From NCBI RefSeq assembly GCF_011393335.1, contig NZ_CP049865.1:558001-622000 (forward strand): a stretch of DNA of 64,000 nt. The letters run 5' to 3'. Below, one piece after another: positions 26,609 to 37,624 of the stretch. Source of the stretch: Propioniciclava coleopterorum. GTDB lineage: Bacteria; Actinomycetota; Actinomycetes; Propionibacteriales; Propionibacteriaceae. The position numbers and the translations under genes were made by a program. Numbering within the stretch: the stretch's first letter is position 1; each line of letters opens with the position of its first letter. Under the pieces are notes generated by a model that was given only the letters and a program-made list of their open reading frames with translations, had not been told where the DNA came from and made no database searches.

Positions 26609-26831
26609 CAGGCGGTTCCCTTTCTCGTGTCGGCCCGTGGGCCGCGAAGGTGTGTGGCGTGCGGCGTCCCGTGCGCCTGAGCGCGGGCCCCGGCCTTCGT
26701 CCGGAGGTGGTTCCGACGGGGAGGCACGTGAGCACTGGGCTCACTCCCCGGCGGGTATGCCGTCACGTTGTTGTGTTGTGTTGGAGGGGCTCCAACGGTG
26801 ATTGCGTCCCTCCGGCCACGCAGCGGGCTGA
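26609..26831 (-). other. Unusual spacer between rpmJ and rpsM
   Basis: No gene seen. It contains a compact palindrome TTGGAGGGGCTCCAA at 26781-26795 and a short hairpin GTGAGCACTGGGCTCAC at about 26728-26744. No convincing promoter was found. It may hold a processing or regulatory site for the second half of the cluster. Confidence 0.4.
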
Positions 26832-26945
26832 TCAGCCCTGGCGCTGCTTGTGGCGAGGGTTCTCGCAGATCACCATCACGCGACCGTGCCGGCGGATGAC
26901 CTTGCACTTGTCGCAGATCTTCTTGACGCTCGGCTGAACCTTCAT
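26832..26945 (-). CDS. rpmJ: 50S ribosomal protein L36
   Basis: 37 residues, [20 protein letters not shown]... to NPRHKQRQG. The zinc ribbon ligands Cys11, Cys14, Cys27 and His32 are all present, so this is the zinc-binding (C+) form. A short gene between infA and rpsM, as in most bacteria. Confidence 0.97.
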   Translation of the reverse strand: MKVQPSVKKICDKCKVIRRHGRVMVICENPRHKQRQG

Positions 26946-27019
26946 CGAGCTACTTTCTGCTTGGCGCCGCACACGGGTGTCCCCGCACACGACTGGGTGG
27001 ATTTCGTTGAGAACTCGGA

Positions 27020-27241
27020 CTACCGGTGCCGGAAAACGATGCGGCCGCGGGTGAGATCGTAAGGGGACAGTTCGACGACCACTCGGTCAGACGGGAGGAT
27101 GCGGATGTAGTGCTGCCGCATCTTGCCACTGATGGTCGCCAGCACCTTGTGCCCGTTCGTGAGCTCCACACGGAACATCGCGTTGGGCAGAGCCTCGACG
27201 ACGGTGCCCTCCATCTCGAGGGCGCCTTCCTTCTTAGCCAT
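27020..27241 (-). CDS. infA: Translation initiation factor IF-1
   Basis: Binds the 30S A site during initiation. [20 protein letters not shown]... gives 73 residues, the standard length, with the S1-like OB fold ending in [19 protein letters not shown] precedes ATG 27241 closely. An in-frame ATG at 27262 (adding MSATKEI) also has a site (AGGAG) and lies just after the promoter, so the longer form remains possible. First gene of the infA-rplQ transcription unit. Confidence 0.95.
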   Translation of the reverse strand: MAKKEGALEMEGTVVEALPNAMFRVELTNGHKVLATISGKMRQHYIRILPSDRVVVELSPYDLTRGRIVFRHR

Positions 27242-27295
27242 GATCTCCTTGGTTGCAGACATGCGTCTCCTGTGGACACAGGTGACCGACTGCCT

Positions 27296-27324
27296 ATACT
27301 ACTCCGGCTCAGGCCCACCCCCAA
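27296..27324 (-). promoter_or_regulatory. Promoter of infA
   Basis: Minus strand: -35 TTGGGG (27319-27324), 17-base spacer, -10 TAGTAT (27296-27301). Start would be near 27289, giving a short leader. It shows that infA-rplQ is transcribed apart from the fhs/DUF1707 genes upstream. Confidence 0.6.
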
Positions 27325-27362
27325 ATCGGAGCGGACGGCCGACGCGCGGCCCCGAGCGCGGC

Positions 27363-27743
27363 TCAGAAGGGGAGGAAACCCAGGACGCCGATCACCAGCA
27401 CCAGCAGGAGGACGGCGCCCACCACCGCCCCCGCGACACCCAGGACCAGGCCCGTCGACGGGCTCTTGGCCTGCGCCAGTTCCCCGGGGGGCTGCGTGCC
27501 GGCCTGCACGACCGCCGGCACGTCGTAGGTGACCTCGCCCGGCACCACCTCGACGACCGGGGCGATCTCCCCCAGCGTCCGAGCGGCGAAGGCGGTGTCC
27601 AGCAGGCGGGGGTAGGCGTCGGCGTCGACCTGGCCGCCCTCGTACGCCGCGTTCAGGCGCGCGACGATGCGCTCGCGTTCCCCATCCGAGAGGGGCGCGT
27701 CGGGCGTGGCGCGGTATTTCGAGGATCGCGGCAGCTCAGGCAT
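27363..27743 (-). CDS. DUF1707 membrane protein
   Basis: 126 residues. The first half (about 15-55, PLSDGERERIVARLNAAYEGGQ) is the DUF1707 domain, common in actinobacteria and often fused to membrane or SHOCT-like parts. The C-terminal roughly 30 residues form one or two membrane helices (GLVLGVAGAVVGAVLLLVLV). Function unknown. ATG 27743 lies six bases after TAGGCT, so it is likely leaderless. Confidence 0.88.
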   Translation of the reverse strand: MPELPRSSKYRATPDAPLSDGERERIVARLNAAYEGGQVDADAYPRLLDTAFAARTLGEIAPVVEVVPGEVTYDVPAVVQAGTQPPGELAQAKSPSTGLVLGVAGAVVGAVLLLVLVIGVLGFLPF

Positions 27744-27749
27744 GGCCCC

Positions 27750-27755
27750 AGCCTA
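27750..27755 (-). promoter_or_regulatory. -10 box of a leaderless gene (DUF1707)
   Basis: Minus-strand TAGGCT, six bases, then ATG at 27743. Confidence 0.5.
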
Positions 27756-27800
27756 GCCGCGGCACCCTCCCCCGGCACCGGGCTCCCCCGGACCATGCCC

Positions 27801-29485
27801 TCAGAACAGGCCGACGATGCGGCCGTCGGGGCCCAGGTCCATCCGCTCGGCCGCCGGGTGGCTGCCCAGGCCGGGCATCGTTTGCATCTGCCCCGACAAC
27901 GCGTACACGTAGCCGGCGCCCGCCGCGAGCCGCACCTCGCGGATGGGCAGCGTCCAGCCGGTCGGCGCGCCCCGATCGGTCGGGGTGGCCGTCGTCGACA
28001 GGTGCGTCTTGGCGACCAGCACCGGCAGCTCGCCGTACCCGAGATCGGTGTAGCGGCGCAGGTCCGCGGCGGCGGCCGGGGCCAGCTCCACGCCGTCGGC
28101 GCCGTACACCTTGGTGGCGAGCTTGCGCAGCTTCTCGGTGAGGGGGTCGGTCAGTTCGTAGGTGTAGCGCAGGTGCGTCACGTCCTGCGTGGCGGCCAGC
28201 ACCTGAGCGACCAGGTCGTCGGCGCCCGCTCCGCCCTGGGCCACGTGCCGCGTGATCGCGACGCGGACGCCGCGCTGCGCCGCGAACCTCCGGATCACCT
28301 CGTGCTCGCTGTCGTGGTCGTCGGGGAACGCGTTGATCGCGACGACGGCCGGGACGCCCGCCCCCGCCACGATGTCGAGGTGGTGACCCAGGTTCGCCAG
28401 CCCCGCGGCGACGTCGCTGGGGCTCTCGACGAGCATCTCGGGGGCAGGGGCTTGCCCGCGACCACCTTGTACCGGCCCGAGTGCACCTTCAGGGCGCGCA
28501 CCGTGACGACGACGACGGCGGCGTCGGGGACGAAGCCGGAGGTGCGGCACTTGACGTTGACGAACCGCTCGAAGCCCAGGTCCGCGCCGAACCCGGCCTC
28601 GGTGACGACGATGTCGGAGCGCGACAGCCCCACGTGGTCGGCCACGATGGAACTGTTGCCGGTGGCGATGTTGCCGAACGGCCCGCAGTGAACCAGAGCC
28701 GCCTGCCCCTCCAGGGTCTGCAGCAGGTTGGGACGGACGGCGTCCCTGAGCAGCACCGCCATGGCGCCGGCGGCCTGCAACTGCTCGGCGATGACGGGGG
28801 CGCCGTCGCGGCTGAACCCCACGACGATGCGGCCCAGCCGGGCGCGCAGGTCCTCCAGCGAGGTGGCCAGCGCCAGGATGGTCATGACCTCGGACGCCGC
28901 CGTGATGTCGAACCGGCTCTGCCGCGGCACCCCGTCGAGCCGCCCGCCCAACCCCAGCACCACGTTGCGCAGCGCGCGGTCGTTCATGTCCAGGACGCGG
29001 CCCCACGTGATGGAGTGCGGCTCGATGTCCAGCGCGTTGCCGTGCTGCAGGTGGTTGTCGACCATGGCGGCCAGCAGGTTGTGGGCGGCGGTGACCGCGT
29101 GGAAGTCGCCGGTCAGGTGCAGGTTCATCGCCTCCATGGGGATCACCTGCGCCAGGCCGGCACCGGCGGCGCCGCCCTTGATGCCGAAGACGGGCCCCAG
29201 CGAGGGCTGACGCAGCACGGCGGTCGCGTTGAGCCCCGCGCGCCCGAGTCCCTCGACCAGGCCCACGGTCGTGGTGGTCTTGCCCTCGCCCAGCGGGGTC
29301 GGGGACACCGCGGTGACGACGACGTAGCGCCCGGTGGGGCGGCGCCGGCCCACGGCGTCGAGTTCCACCTTGGACGCGTGACGGCCGAAGGGCTCGAGGT
29401 CGTCGGGGGTCAGTCCGAGCAGGGCACCGATCTCGGGCAGCGGCCGCAGCGTCGCGGCCTGGGCGATCTCCAGGTCTGAGGGCAC
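27801..29485 (-). CDS. fhs: Formate--tetrahydrofolate ligase (frame broken once)
   Basis: Makes 10-formyl-tetrahydrofolate from formate, THF and ATP, feeding purine and formyl-Met synthesis. The N-terminal part has the ATP-binding TPLGEGKTTTTVGL at about 65-78 and RQPSLGPVFGIKGGAAG. The end of the N-terminal frame (KVVAGKPLPP) must continue as EMLVESPSDVAAG, which needs one extra G in the run 28440-28444 (5 G, expected 6). Repaired length is about 561 residues, normal. GTG 29485 follows a weak -10 (AGGAAT) by six bases. The gene is intact apart from the likely base-calling error. It lies between map and infA, an unusual location. Confidence 0.93.
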
Positions 29486-29629
29486 GTCCCCATTCCTACA
29501 CCGTCGCGCCGACACGTGCAGGCCCCGCGCGATCTTCGCGCGCGGACGCCGGTGCACGCGGCGAAGCCGGCGGCGGAACGGCGTCCGGCGCAAGATCCTG
29601 CGATGACGCCGTGATGGAGACCCGGCGGC

Positions 29630-30468
29630 TCAGTCGGCCAGGGGCCCGAACGGGAGGCCGCGGGCGGCCAGTTCGCCCTCGCCCCCGTCGGGGGCCGTGA
29701 GCACCCACAGCCCATCGGGGGTGACGGTGATGGTGTGCTCCCAGTGCGCCGAGCGGGAGCCGTCGGACGTGACGACGGTCCACTCGTCGTCCAGCGTGAC
29801 GCCCTGGTCGGAGCCGAGGGTCACCATCGGCTCGATCGCCAGCGCGAGGCCCTCGGTGATCCGCGGGCCGCGCCCGGGGCGTCCGTAGTTGGGGACGTCC
29901 GGCGGCTGGTGCATCTGCGTGCCGATGCCGTGGCCGGTGTAGTCGCGCAGGATGCCGTAGCGCTCGCCGTGGCCGCGGATCGACCGCTCGATCGCGTGGC
30001 TGATGTCGGTGACGCGGCCGCCCAGGTGCGCCGCCGCGATGCCCGCCCACAGCGCCTCGCGGGTCACGTCGCTGAGCCGCTGGTCGGCCTGCGACAGCTC
30101 GCCCACGCCGAAGGTGATGGCCCCGTCGCCGTGCCAGCCGTCGACGATCGCGCCGAAGTCCACCGACACCAGATCGCCGGCCACCAGGACGCGCGCGCCC
30201 GGGATGCCGTGGACGACCTCCTCGTTGACCGAGATGCACGTCACCGCCGGGTAGGGCGGGTAGCCGAAGGACGCCCCGTAGTGCAGGAACGAGCTGGACG
30301 CCCCATGGGCGGCCAGGACCTCGCGCGCCACGGCGTCCAACTCACCGGTCGTGACGCCGGGGCCGCGGCCTCCCGCAGCGCGATGTGCGTCGCCGCGACG
30401 ACCTTGCCGGCGCGCCGCATCGCGACGAGCTGCTCGGTGGTCTTCAGCTCGACGCCCTTGTTCCTCAC
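29630..30468 (-). CDS. map: Methionine aminopeptidase type I (frame broken once)
   Basis: Removes the initiator Met from new proteins; a di-metal pita-bread enzyme. The start GTG 30468 overlaps the adk stop (GTGA) and gives VRNKGVELKTTEQLVAMRRAG. The frame breaks within LREAAAPGVTTGELDAVAR and is restored by one G in the run 30359-30362 (4 G, expected 5). Metal ligands are visible: VSVDFGAIVDGWHGDGA (two Asp), HGIG (His), then the Glu of ALAIEPM and the last Glu near GWEHT-like WEHTITV. Repaired length about 279. Part of secY-adk-map. Confidence 0.93.
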
Positions 30469-31045
30469 TTGCGGCCGAGCCTCGCATCGAGCGCCCACCG
30501 GATGCGGTCGGCGACGTCCTCGACGCTGCCGTCGGCGTCCACCTCGATGAGGAGGCCGCGCTTGCCGTAGAGGTCGAGCAGCGGTGCGGTCTCGATGCCG
30601 TAGACCTCGATGCGCTTGCGGATGGTCTCCTCGTTGTCGTCGGCGCGACCCTCGATCTCGGCGCGCTTGAGCATCCGGTGCGTCAGCGAGTTCGGGTCGG
30701 CCGTCAGCGCGACCACGCCGTCGAGGCGCATGCGCGCGGCCCGCAGGTGCTTGTCGAACGCCGCCGCCTGCTCCAGGGTGCGGGGGTAGCCGTCCAGGAG
30801 GAAGCCGCGGCTCTTGCGGACGTCCGGCTTGGACAGCCGGTCGAAGACCATCTCGTTGGTGACCTCGTCGGAGACCAGGTTGCCGCCCGCGATGAGCGCC
30901 TCGATCTTTTTGCCCAGGGCCGTGCCGAGCGCGATGTTGTCGCGGAACAGCTGGCCCGTGGAGATCGTGGGGATGTTGTAGTGGTCGGCGATCCCGCCGG
31001 CCTGGGTCCCCTTGCCCGCTCCGGGCGGACCCATGATGAGGAGGT

Positions 31046-31049
<4 letters not shown>
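30465..31049 (-). CDS. adk: Adenylate kinase
   Basis: Balances ATP + AMP and 2 ADP. 194 residues. P-loop GPPGAGKGTQ at about 7-16, AMP-binding STGQLFRDNI, and LLDGYPRT. The LID is the short form without the Cys4 zinc insert, normal for actinobacteria. GTG start overlaps the secY stop; its own stop overlaps map. Confidence 0.97.
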
Positions 31050-32383
<1,334 letters not shown>

Positions 32384-32440
32384 CCGGTTCCTTACGGTGA
32401 TGTCTGGAGCTGCGGGCGGGCCGTGGGCCCAACCTGTCTG

Positions 32441-32446
32441 ACTGTA
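32441..32446 (-). promoter_or_regulatory. Possible -10 box of secY
   Basis: Minus-strand TACAGT about 58 bases ahead of secY. No strong -35 at the right distance. A secY promoter is expected because the SRAP gene and a terminator separate it from rplO. Confidence 0.35.
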
Positions 32447-32492
32447 CCAAGTCTCCCCCGCCAAGCCTGCATCGGGCTTGCCATCGGCAACA

Positions 32493-33197
32493 TCATCGTG
32501 ACCATGGGGCGACGAGCTCCGGACCGTTGTTGCGGACGCTGTTCACGGCCGTGGAGACCTGGAACGTCTGCAGGCCCTCCGGGGTGCGCAGCAGCGGCAG
32601 CGCGTCCGCAGGGTCGGTCCGCTGCGGGTCCAGCCAGCTCCCCCAGTCCGCCGGTCGGATCACCATGGGCATCCGGTCGTGGATGTGGCCCAGGGCGTCC
32701 GTCGCCTCGGTGGTGATGATGGTGCAGGTGGTGAGCCAGCTGTCGTCGGTCGGGTCGCGCCAGAACTCGTACAGCCCGGCCATGACGAACCCGCCGGCGC
32801 GTCCGTCGCCGGGGTGCAGGTACCAGGGCTGCTTGTAGGGCTTGCCGTCGCGCTCCCCCGGCGTCCACTCGTAGTAGCCGTCGGCGGGGATGAGGCAGCG
32901 CCGCTTGGCGAAGGCGGCCGCGAACGCCGGCTTCGTCGCGACGGTCTCGGAGCGGGCGTTGATCATCCGCGCACCGCCCCCGGCCGACTTCGACCAGGAC
33001 GGCACGAGCCCCCACCGCGGCGTCACCAGCTTCCGGACGGCCTCGCCCGTGCCCTTGTCGACGCGCTCGACCACCGCGGCCACGGGGTCGGTCGGCGCCA
33101 CGTTGAAGCTCGGAACGGGCTCGTCGACGACCTCCTCGATCAGGAAGGTCTCGACGATCTCCTCGGTGCTCTCCGACGCTGCGAACCGTCCACACAT
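32493..33197 (-). CDS. SRAP-domain protein (YedK/HMCES family)
   Basis: SRAP proteins covalently shield abasic sites in single-stranded DNA. 234 residues; the catalytic Cys2 (MCGRF), the active-site Asn in PSFNVAPTD, ARSETV, the Glu in DGYYEWTP and the His in HDRMPMVI are all there. ATG 33197 has to be the start because Cys2 must become N-terminal. It sits between rplO and secY, with a terminator on the rplO side and a TAGGCT-N6-ATG leaderless promoter, so it is a separate unit that splits the usual spc operon. Confidence 0.95.
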   Translation of the reverse strand: MCGRFAASESTEEIVETFLIEEVVDEPVPSFNVAPTDPVAAVVERVDKGTGEAVRKLVTPRWGLVPSWSKSAGGGARMINARSETVATKPAFAAAFAKRRCLIPADGYYEWTPGERDGKPYKQPWYLHPGDGRAGGFVMAGLYEFWRDPTDDSWLTTCTIITTEATDALGHIHDRMPMVIRPADWGSWLDPQRTDPADALPLLRTPEGLQTFQVSTAVNSVRNNGPELVAPWSR

Positions 33198-33203
33198 GGC
33201 GTC

Positions 33204-33209
33204 AGCCTA
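33204..33209 (-). promoter_or_regulatory. -10 box of a leaderless gene (SRAP)
   Basis: Minus-strand TAGGCT, six bases, then the ATG at 33197. Confidence 0.5.
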
Positions 33210-33225
33210 ACCGCCGGGGACGCGA

Positions 33226-33256
33226 GAACGGCGGGCCCCGAGGGGACCCGCCGTTC
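33226..33256 (-). terminator. Terminator after rplO
   Basis: 10-bp perfect stem (GAACGGCGGG / CCCGCCGTTC) with a further G-C extension inside, 14 bases past the rplO stop. It closes the rpsJ-to-rplO region. Confidence 0.7.
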
Positions 33257-33269
33257 ACGGTGATGCGTC

Positions 33270-33713
33270 TCAGACCTGCGTGGCGGTGCCGCCCGCGGCC
33301 TCGATCTTCTCCTTCGCCGAGGTGGTGTAGGCGTTGACCTCCACCTCCAGCTTCACGGAGACGTCGCCGCTGCCCAGGACCTTGACCAGGCGGCCGTCAC
33401 GGACGGCGCCCTTCTCGACGAGATCCGCGACCGTGACCTTGCCCCCCTCGGGGAACAGCTCGGCCAGCTTGCCGACGTTCACGACCTGGTACTCGACCCG
33501 GAACGGGTTCTGGAACCCACGCAGCTTCGGCAGCCGCATGTGCAGCGGCATCTGGCCGCCCTCGAACGCCGCGGGGACGTTCTTGCGCGCGCCGGTGCCC
33601 TTGGTGCCGCGGCCGGCGGTCTTGCCGCCCTTGCCGCCCTCGCCGCGACCCACGCGGGTCTTGGCCGTCTTGGCGCCGGGCGCCGGGCGCAGGTGATGTG
33701 CCTTCAGCGCCAT
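33270..33713 (-). CDS. rplO: 50S ribosomal protein L15
   Basis: 147 residues. [20 protein letters not shown] then the Gly/Lys-rich [19 protein letters not shown] segment is classic. ATG 33713 lies one base after the rpmD stop; upstream in-frame codons are inside rpmD. Last gene of the cluster before the SRAP gene. Confidence 0.96.
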   Translation of the reverse strand: MALKAHHLRPAPGAKTAKTRVGRGEGGKGGKTAGRGTKGTGARKNVPAAFEGGQMPLHMRLPKLRGFQNPFRVEYQVVNVGKLAELFPEGGKVTVADLVEKGAVRDGRLVKVLGSGDVSVKLEVEVNAYTTSAKEKIEAAGGTATQV

Positions 33714-33714
33714 G

Positions 33715-33897
33715 TCACTCAACCTCCTCGACGGAGACGAGGTGGATGACGGTGTTGGCATAGCCGCGGAACTGCGGCGTGTCCTCACGCTCGACCACGT
33801 CACCGATCTTCTTCAGCCCGAGGCTGCGGAGCGTCTCGGACTGGTTCTTCTTCGCGCGGTTCGCGCTCTTGACCTGGGTGATGCGGAGCTTGCCCAT
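33715..33897 (-). CDS. rpmD: 50S ribosomal protein L30
   Basis: 60 residues, [20 protein letters not shown], the short bacterial form. Its start overlaps the rpsE stop by one base, and rplO follows with one base between. Confidence 0.96.
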   Translation of the reverse strand: MGKLRITQVKSANRAKKNQSETLRSLGLKKIGDVVEREDTPQFRGYANTVIHLVSVEEVE

Positions 33898-34511
33898 CAG
33901 GCGGCCCCCTCCTTCCGCGCCTTCAGCAGCGCCGCCGGAGCGACGTCCTCGACGGGCAGGCCGCGGCGGCGAGCCACCGCTTCCGGCTCCTCGAGCTGCT
34001 GCAGCGCCTCGACCGTGGCGTGCACCACGTTGATGGCGTTGGCGCTACCCAGCGACTTGGCCAGCACGTCGGAGATGCCTGCGCACTCCAGCACGGCGCG
34101 GGCCGAACCGCCGGCGATCACACCGGTACCCGGCGACGCGGGACGCAGCAGCACGACGCCGGCGGCCTTCTCGCCCTGGACGGGGTGCGGGATGGTGCCC
34201 TGGATGCGCGGGACGCGGAAGAAGTGCTTCTTCGCCTCCTCGACACCCTTGGCGATCGCCGCGGGCACCTCCTTGGCCTTGCCGTACCCGACGCCCACGG
34301 TGCCGTCACCGTCGCCCACCACGACGAGCGCGGTGAAGCTGAAGCGGCGGCCGCCCTGGACGACCTTCGCGACGCGGTTGATCGTCACGACGCGCTCGAG
34401 GTACTGGTTCTTCTCCTCGCGGTTGTCACGGCCACGTCGATCATCGCGGCCGCGACGCTCGCCACCACCCTGGCCGCGCTGGCCACGGGCGTTCGCGTTT
34501 TCGTTCGCCAT
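33897..34511 (-). CDS. rpsE: 30S ribosomal protein S5
   Basis: 204 residues. An Arg/Gly-rich N-terminal extension of about 30 residues precedes the S5 core ([20 protein letters not shown]). The mRNA-proofreading loop and [19 protein letters not shown] follow. It ends in a Lys/Ala-rich tail. In the standard rplR-rpsE-rpmD-rplO order. Confidence 0.96.
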   Translation of the reverse strand: MANENANARGQRGQGGGERRGRDDRRGRDNREEKNQYLERVVTINRVAKVVQGGRRFSFTALVVVGDGDGTVGVGYGKAKEVPAAIAKGVEEAKKHFFRVPRIQGTIPHPVQGEKAAGVVLLRPASPGTGVIAGGSARAVLECAGISDVLAKSLGSANAINVVHATVEALQQLEEPEAVARRRGLPVEDVAPAALLKARKEGAA

Positions 34512-34531
34512 TGTTGTCCTTTCCGCTCTGA

Positions 34532-34915
34532 TCAGAATCCGAGGCCGGACTCGCGTGCGCCGTCAGCCAGCGCAGCGATCCGTCCGTGGTACTGGTTGCC
34601 GGCGCGGTCGAACACGACGTTCTCCACGCCCGCCTTCTTGGCCCGCTCGGCCACGAGCGAGCCGACCTGCTTGGCCTTCTCGCTCTTGTCGCCGGACGCC
34701 GCACGCACGTCGGCCTCCATGCTGGACGCCGAGGCGAGGGTGCGACCGACGGTGTCGTCGACGATCTGCGCCACGATGTGTCGCGAGCTGCGGGTGACCA
34801 CCAGGCGCGGACGCTCGGTCGTCCCGAAGATCGACTTGCGTCCCCGCACCTGACGGCGCAGACGCGCCTTGGTGCGAGCAGCCATGCCCTTGTTGTTCGA
34901 CAGGGAGATAGCCAT
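34532..34915 (-). CDS. rplR: 50S ribosomal protein L18
   Basis: 127 residues; binds 5S rRNA. ATG 34915 ([18 protein letters not shown]) is chosen: the GTG two codons earlier overlaps the rplF stop and is less likely. [20 protein letters not shown] and the ending are normal. Confidence 0.95.
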   Translation of the reverse strand: MAISLSNNKGMAARTKARLRRQVRGRKSIFGTTERPRLVVTRSSRHIVAQIVDDTVGRTLASASSMEADVRAASGDKSEKAKQVGSLVAERAKKAGVENVVFDRAGNQYHGRIAALADGARESGLGF

Positions 34916-34917
34916 GG

Positions 34918-35460
34918 TCACTTACCAGCCTTTCCGACCTTGCGGCGAACGTGCTCGCCGGCGTATCGCACGCCCTTGCCCTTGTAGGGCTCCGGCTTGC
35001 GCAGCTTGCGGATGTTGGCAGCAACCTCGCCAACAACCTGCTTATCGATGCCCTGCACCGAGAACGCGGTCGGCTTCTCCACGGTGAAGGTGACACCCTC
35101 GGGGGCGTCGATGATCACCGGGTGGCTGAATCCGAGGTTGAACTCCAGCTGCTGAGGGCCCTTGCTGATGACGCGGTAACCGACACCGACGATCTCCAGC
35201 TTCTTCTCGTAGCCCTGGGTGACGCCGATGACCATGTTGTTCACCAGCGTGCGCGTCAGGCCGTGGAGGGACCGGGACTCGCGCTCGTCGTCCGGGCGCG
35301 TCACCTCGATCTCCCCCGCGTCGTTCTTACCGACCTTGATGGGCTCGGCGACGGTGAGGTTGAGGGTCCCCTTGGGGCCCTTGATCTCGACGTCCTGCCC
35401 CTCGAGCTTGATCTCGACACCGGCCGGGACCGTGATGGGGAGCTTTCCAATACGCGACAT
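34918..35460 (-). CDS. rplF: 50S ribosomal protein L6
   Basis: 180 residues with the two tandem L6 domains. [20 protein letters not shown], then [20 protein letters not shown] and [19 protein letters not shown] near the end. Followed by rplR with two bases between. Confidence 0.97.
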   Translation of the reverse strand: MSRIGKLPITVPAGVEIKLEGQDVEIKGPKGTLNLTVAEPIKVGKNDAGEIEVTRPDDERESRSLHGLTRTLVNNMVIGVTQGYEKKLEIVGVGYRVISKGPQQLEFNLGFSHPVIIDAPEGVTFTVEKPTAFSVQGIDKQVVGEVAANIRKLRKPEPYKGKGVRYAGEHVRRKVGKAGK

Positions 35461-35478
35461 GTTTTTTCAGCTCCTCTC

Positions 35479-35886
35479 TCACCAAACGTAGGCGAGCACT
35501 TCGCCGCCGACGCTCTTACGTGATGCTTCCTTGTCGGTCAGCAGGCCCTGCGAGGTCGAGATGATCGCGACGCCGAGGCCGCCGAGCACCTTGGGCAGCG
35601 CGTTGCTCTTGGCGTAGACGCGCAGGCCGGGCTTGCTGATCCGGCGCAGGCCCGCGATGGAACGCTCGCGGTTCTGGCCGTACTTCAGGGTGATGTTCAG
35701 GGTCTTGCCGACCTCGCCTTCGGCGGGGTCGATGACCTCGTAGGACGTGATGTAGCCCTGCTGCTTCAGGATCTCGGCGATACCCACCTTGATCTTGCTG
35801 TGCGGCATGGAGGTCGAGTCGTGGTACGCCTGGTTGGCGTTACGCAGACGCGTCAGCATGTCTGCGATCGGATCGGTCATTGTCAT
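35479..35886 (-). CDS. rpsH: 30S ribosomal protein S8
   Basis: 135 residues, [20 protein letters not shown]. The first ATG (35886) matches other actinobacterial S8 proteins; the second (35880) is also possible. [10 protein letters not shown] is the usual end. S8 also represses its operon by binding mRNA in enterobacteria; whether it does so here is unknown. Confidence 0.96.
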   Translation of the reverse strand: MTMTDPIADMLTRLRNANQAYHDSTSMPHSKIKVGIAEILKQQGYITSYEVIDPAEGEVGKTLNITLKYGQNRERSIAGLRRISKPGLRVYAKSNALPKVLGGLGVAIISTSQGLLTDKEASRKSVGGEVLAYVW

Positions 35887-35978
35887 GGCGTTTTGCGGCC
35901 TCTTTCTCGCCGTGGTTTCCCCGGGGCGTTCGTGCCCCGGGGACCTTCAGCGTCAGGATTCTTGGGAGTTCTGGTGAA

Positions 35979-36164
35979 TCACCAGGACGACTTGGTGACG
36001 CCCGGCAGCTCACCGCGGTGGGCCAGGTCGCGCAGACACACGCGGCACAGGCCGAACTTGCGGTAGACGGAGCGCGGACGCCCGCACTTGTTGCAGCGGG
36101 TGTAGGCGCGGACGGCGAACTTCGGCTTGCGCGCCTGCTTCACCTTCAAAGCGGTCTTAGCCAT
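35979..36164 (-). CDS. rpsZ: 30S ribosomal protein S14, zinc-binding type
   Basis: 61 residues, the short S14 with four zinc ligands (CNKC and CRVC at about 24-27 and 40-43). It replaces the long rpsN form in this cluster; no second rpsN is in the window. Located between rplE and rpsH as usual. Confidence 0.95.
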   Translation of the reverse strand: MAKTALKVKQARKPKFAVRAYTRCNKCGRPRSVYRKFGLCRVCLRDLAHRGELPGVTKSSW

Positions 36165-36172
36165 CGATCAGC

Positions 36173-36820
36173 TCACTTCCTCGACATCTGCTTCTTGATC
36201 TGGCTCTTGGAGCCGGTGAAGGCGCGCTTGCGGGCGACGGCCTTCTTCGGATCGTTCTCCGGCGCCTTGAACGGGAAGCCCAGGTGCTTCAGCAGCGCCC
36301 GGCCCTCGTCGTCGTTGGTCGCGGAGGTGACGAACGTGATGTCCATGCCGCGCACGCGGTCGATCTTGTCCTGATCGATCTCGTGGAACATGACCTGCTC
36401 GTTCAGGCCGAAGGTGTAGTTGCCCTGGCCGTCGAACTGGCGGGCCGACAGACCGCGGAAGTCGCGGATGCGCGGCAGCGCCAGGGTCAGCAGACGGTCG
36501 GCGAACTCCCACATCCGGTCGCCGCGCAGCGTGACGTGGCAGCCGATCGGCATGCCCTCACGCAGCTTGAACTGGGCGATGGACTTGCGCGCCTTGGTGA
36601 CCTGCGGCTTCTGGCCGGTGATGGCCGTGATGTCGCGGATCGCGCCGTCGATGACCTTGGAGTCACGCGCCGCCTCGCCGACACCCATGTTCACCACGAT
36701 CTTCACCAGACCGGGGATCTGCATGACGTTGTCGTAGGTGAACTCTTCGTTCAGCGCGGGGCGGATCTCCTCGCGGTACTTCTGCTTCAGGCGGGGCAGT
36801 TCCTTGACGGACTCAGCCAT
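36173..36820 (-). CDS. rplE: 50S ribosomal protein L5
   Basis: 215 residues; carries 5S rRNA and touches S13. Core motifs: [38 protein letters not shown], and [20 protein letters not shown]. The C-terminus extends about 20 basic residues ([17 protein letters not shown]) past the usual end. Confidence 0.97.
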   Translation of the reverse strand: MAESVKELPRLKQKYREEIRPALNEEFTYDNVMQIPGLVKIVVNMGVGEAARDSKVIDGAIRDITAITGQKPQVTKARKSIAQFKLREGMPIGCHVTLRGDRMWEFADRLLTLALPRIRDFRGLSARQFDGQGNYTFGLNEQVMFHEIDQDKIDRVRGMDITFVTSATNDDEGRALLKHLGFPFKAPENDPKKAVARKRAFTGSKSQIKKQMSRK

Positions 36821-36821
36821 C

Positions 36822-37196
36822 TCAGATCTCCTTCCCGGTGGAACGGGCGATGCGCACCGAGCGCTCGGACGTGTACTCGCTGCCGTCGGGGCGACGCTTG
36901 GTCACCTCGACGCGCTTGTGGCCGACGCGGGTGGTCTTGGCCTTGGGCCCGGTCCCGGAGACGACGAGCGCCACGTTCGACACGTGGATCGGCGCCTCGG
37001 TCTCGATGATGCCGCCGGTGTTCTTGCCGGCCGCGTTCGGGTTCGCCGGGGTGTGCTTCTTGACGACGTTCACGCCCTCGACGATCACGCGCTGCTCCGC
37101 CGGGAAGACCTTGATGATCTCGCCCGTGCGGCCCTTGTCCTGACCCGCGATCACCTTGACGGTGTCGCCCTTCTTCACATGCAGGGACTTAGCCAT
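36822..37196 (-). CDS. rplX: 50S ribosomal protein L24
   Basis: 124 residues. [20 protein letters not shown] holds the KOW motif ([11 protein letters not shown]). It follows rplN with one base between the stop and this start, and precedes rplE equally closely. Confidence 0.96.
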   Translation of the reverse strand: MAKSLHVKKGDTVKVIAGQDKGRTGEIIKVFPAEQRVIVEGVNVVKKHTPANPNAAGKNTGGIIETEAPIHVSNVALVVSGTGPKAKTTRVGHKRVEVTKRRPDGSEYTSERSVRIARSTGKEI

Positions 37197-37197
37197 C

Positions 37198-37566
37198 TCA
37201 GATCACCTCCGGAGCCAGCGAAATGATGCGCATGAACTTCTTGTCGCGCAGCTCGCGGCCCACCGGGCCGAAGATGCGCGTCCCGCGGGGCTCGCCATCG
37301 GTCTTGAGGATGACGGCCGCGTTCTCGTCGAACTTGATGTAGGAGCCGTCGGGACGACGGGTCTCCTTGGTGGTGCGGACGATGACGGCCTTGACGACAT
37401 CACCCTTCTTGACGTTGCCGCCGGGGATGGCGTCCTTGACCGTGGCGACGATCTTGTCGCCCAGGCCCGCGTAGCGACGCTTCGAGCCACCGAGAACGCG
37501 GATGCAGAGGATCTCCTTGGCACCCGTGTTGTCGGCGACCTTCAGTCGCGACTCCTGCTGGATCAT
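37198..37566 (-). CDS. rplN: 50S ribosomal protein L14
   Basis: 122 residues: [20 protein letters not shown] is near-invariant in bacteria. It starts after a 142-base gap from rpsQ that contains hairpins. Confidence 0.97.
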   Translation of the reverse strand: MIQQESRLKVADNTGAKEILCIRVLGGSKRRYAGLGDKIVATVKDAIPGGNVKKGDVVKAVIVRTTKETRRPDGSYIKFDENAAVILKTDGEPRGTRIFGPVGRELRDKKFMRIISLAPEVI

Positions 37567-37624
37567 TCTTCATATCTCCTTTGTTCGCCGGTTCCCGCGA
37601 GGGGCCTGGCGGACGATGCCGGCT

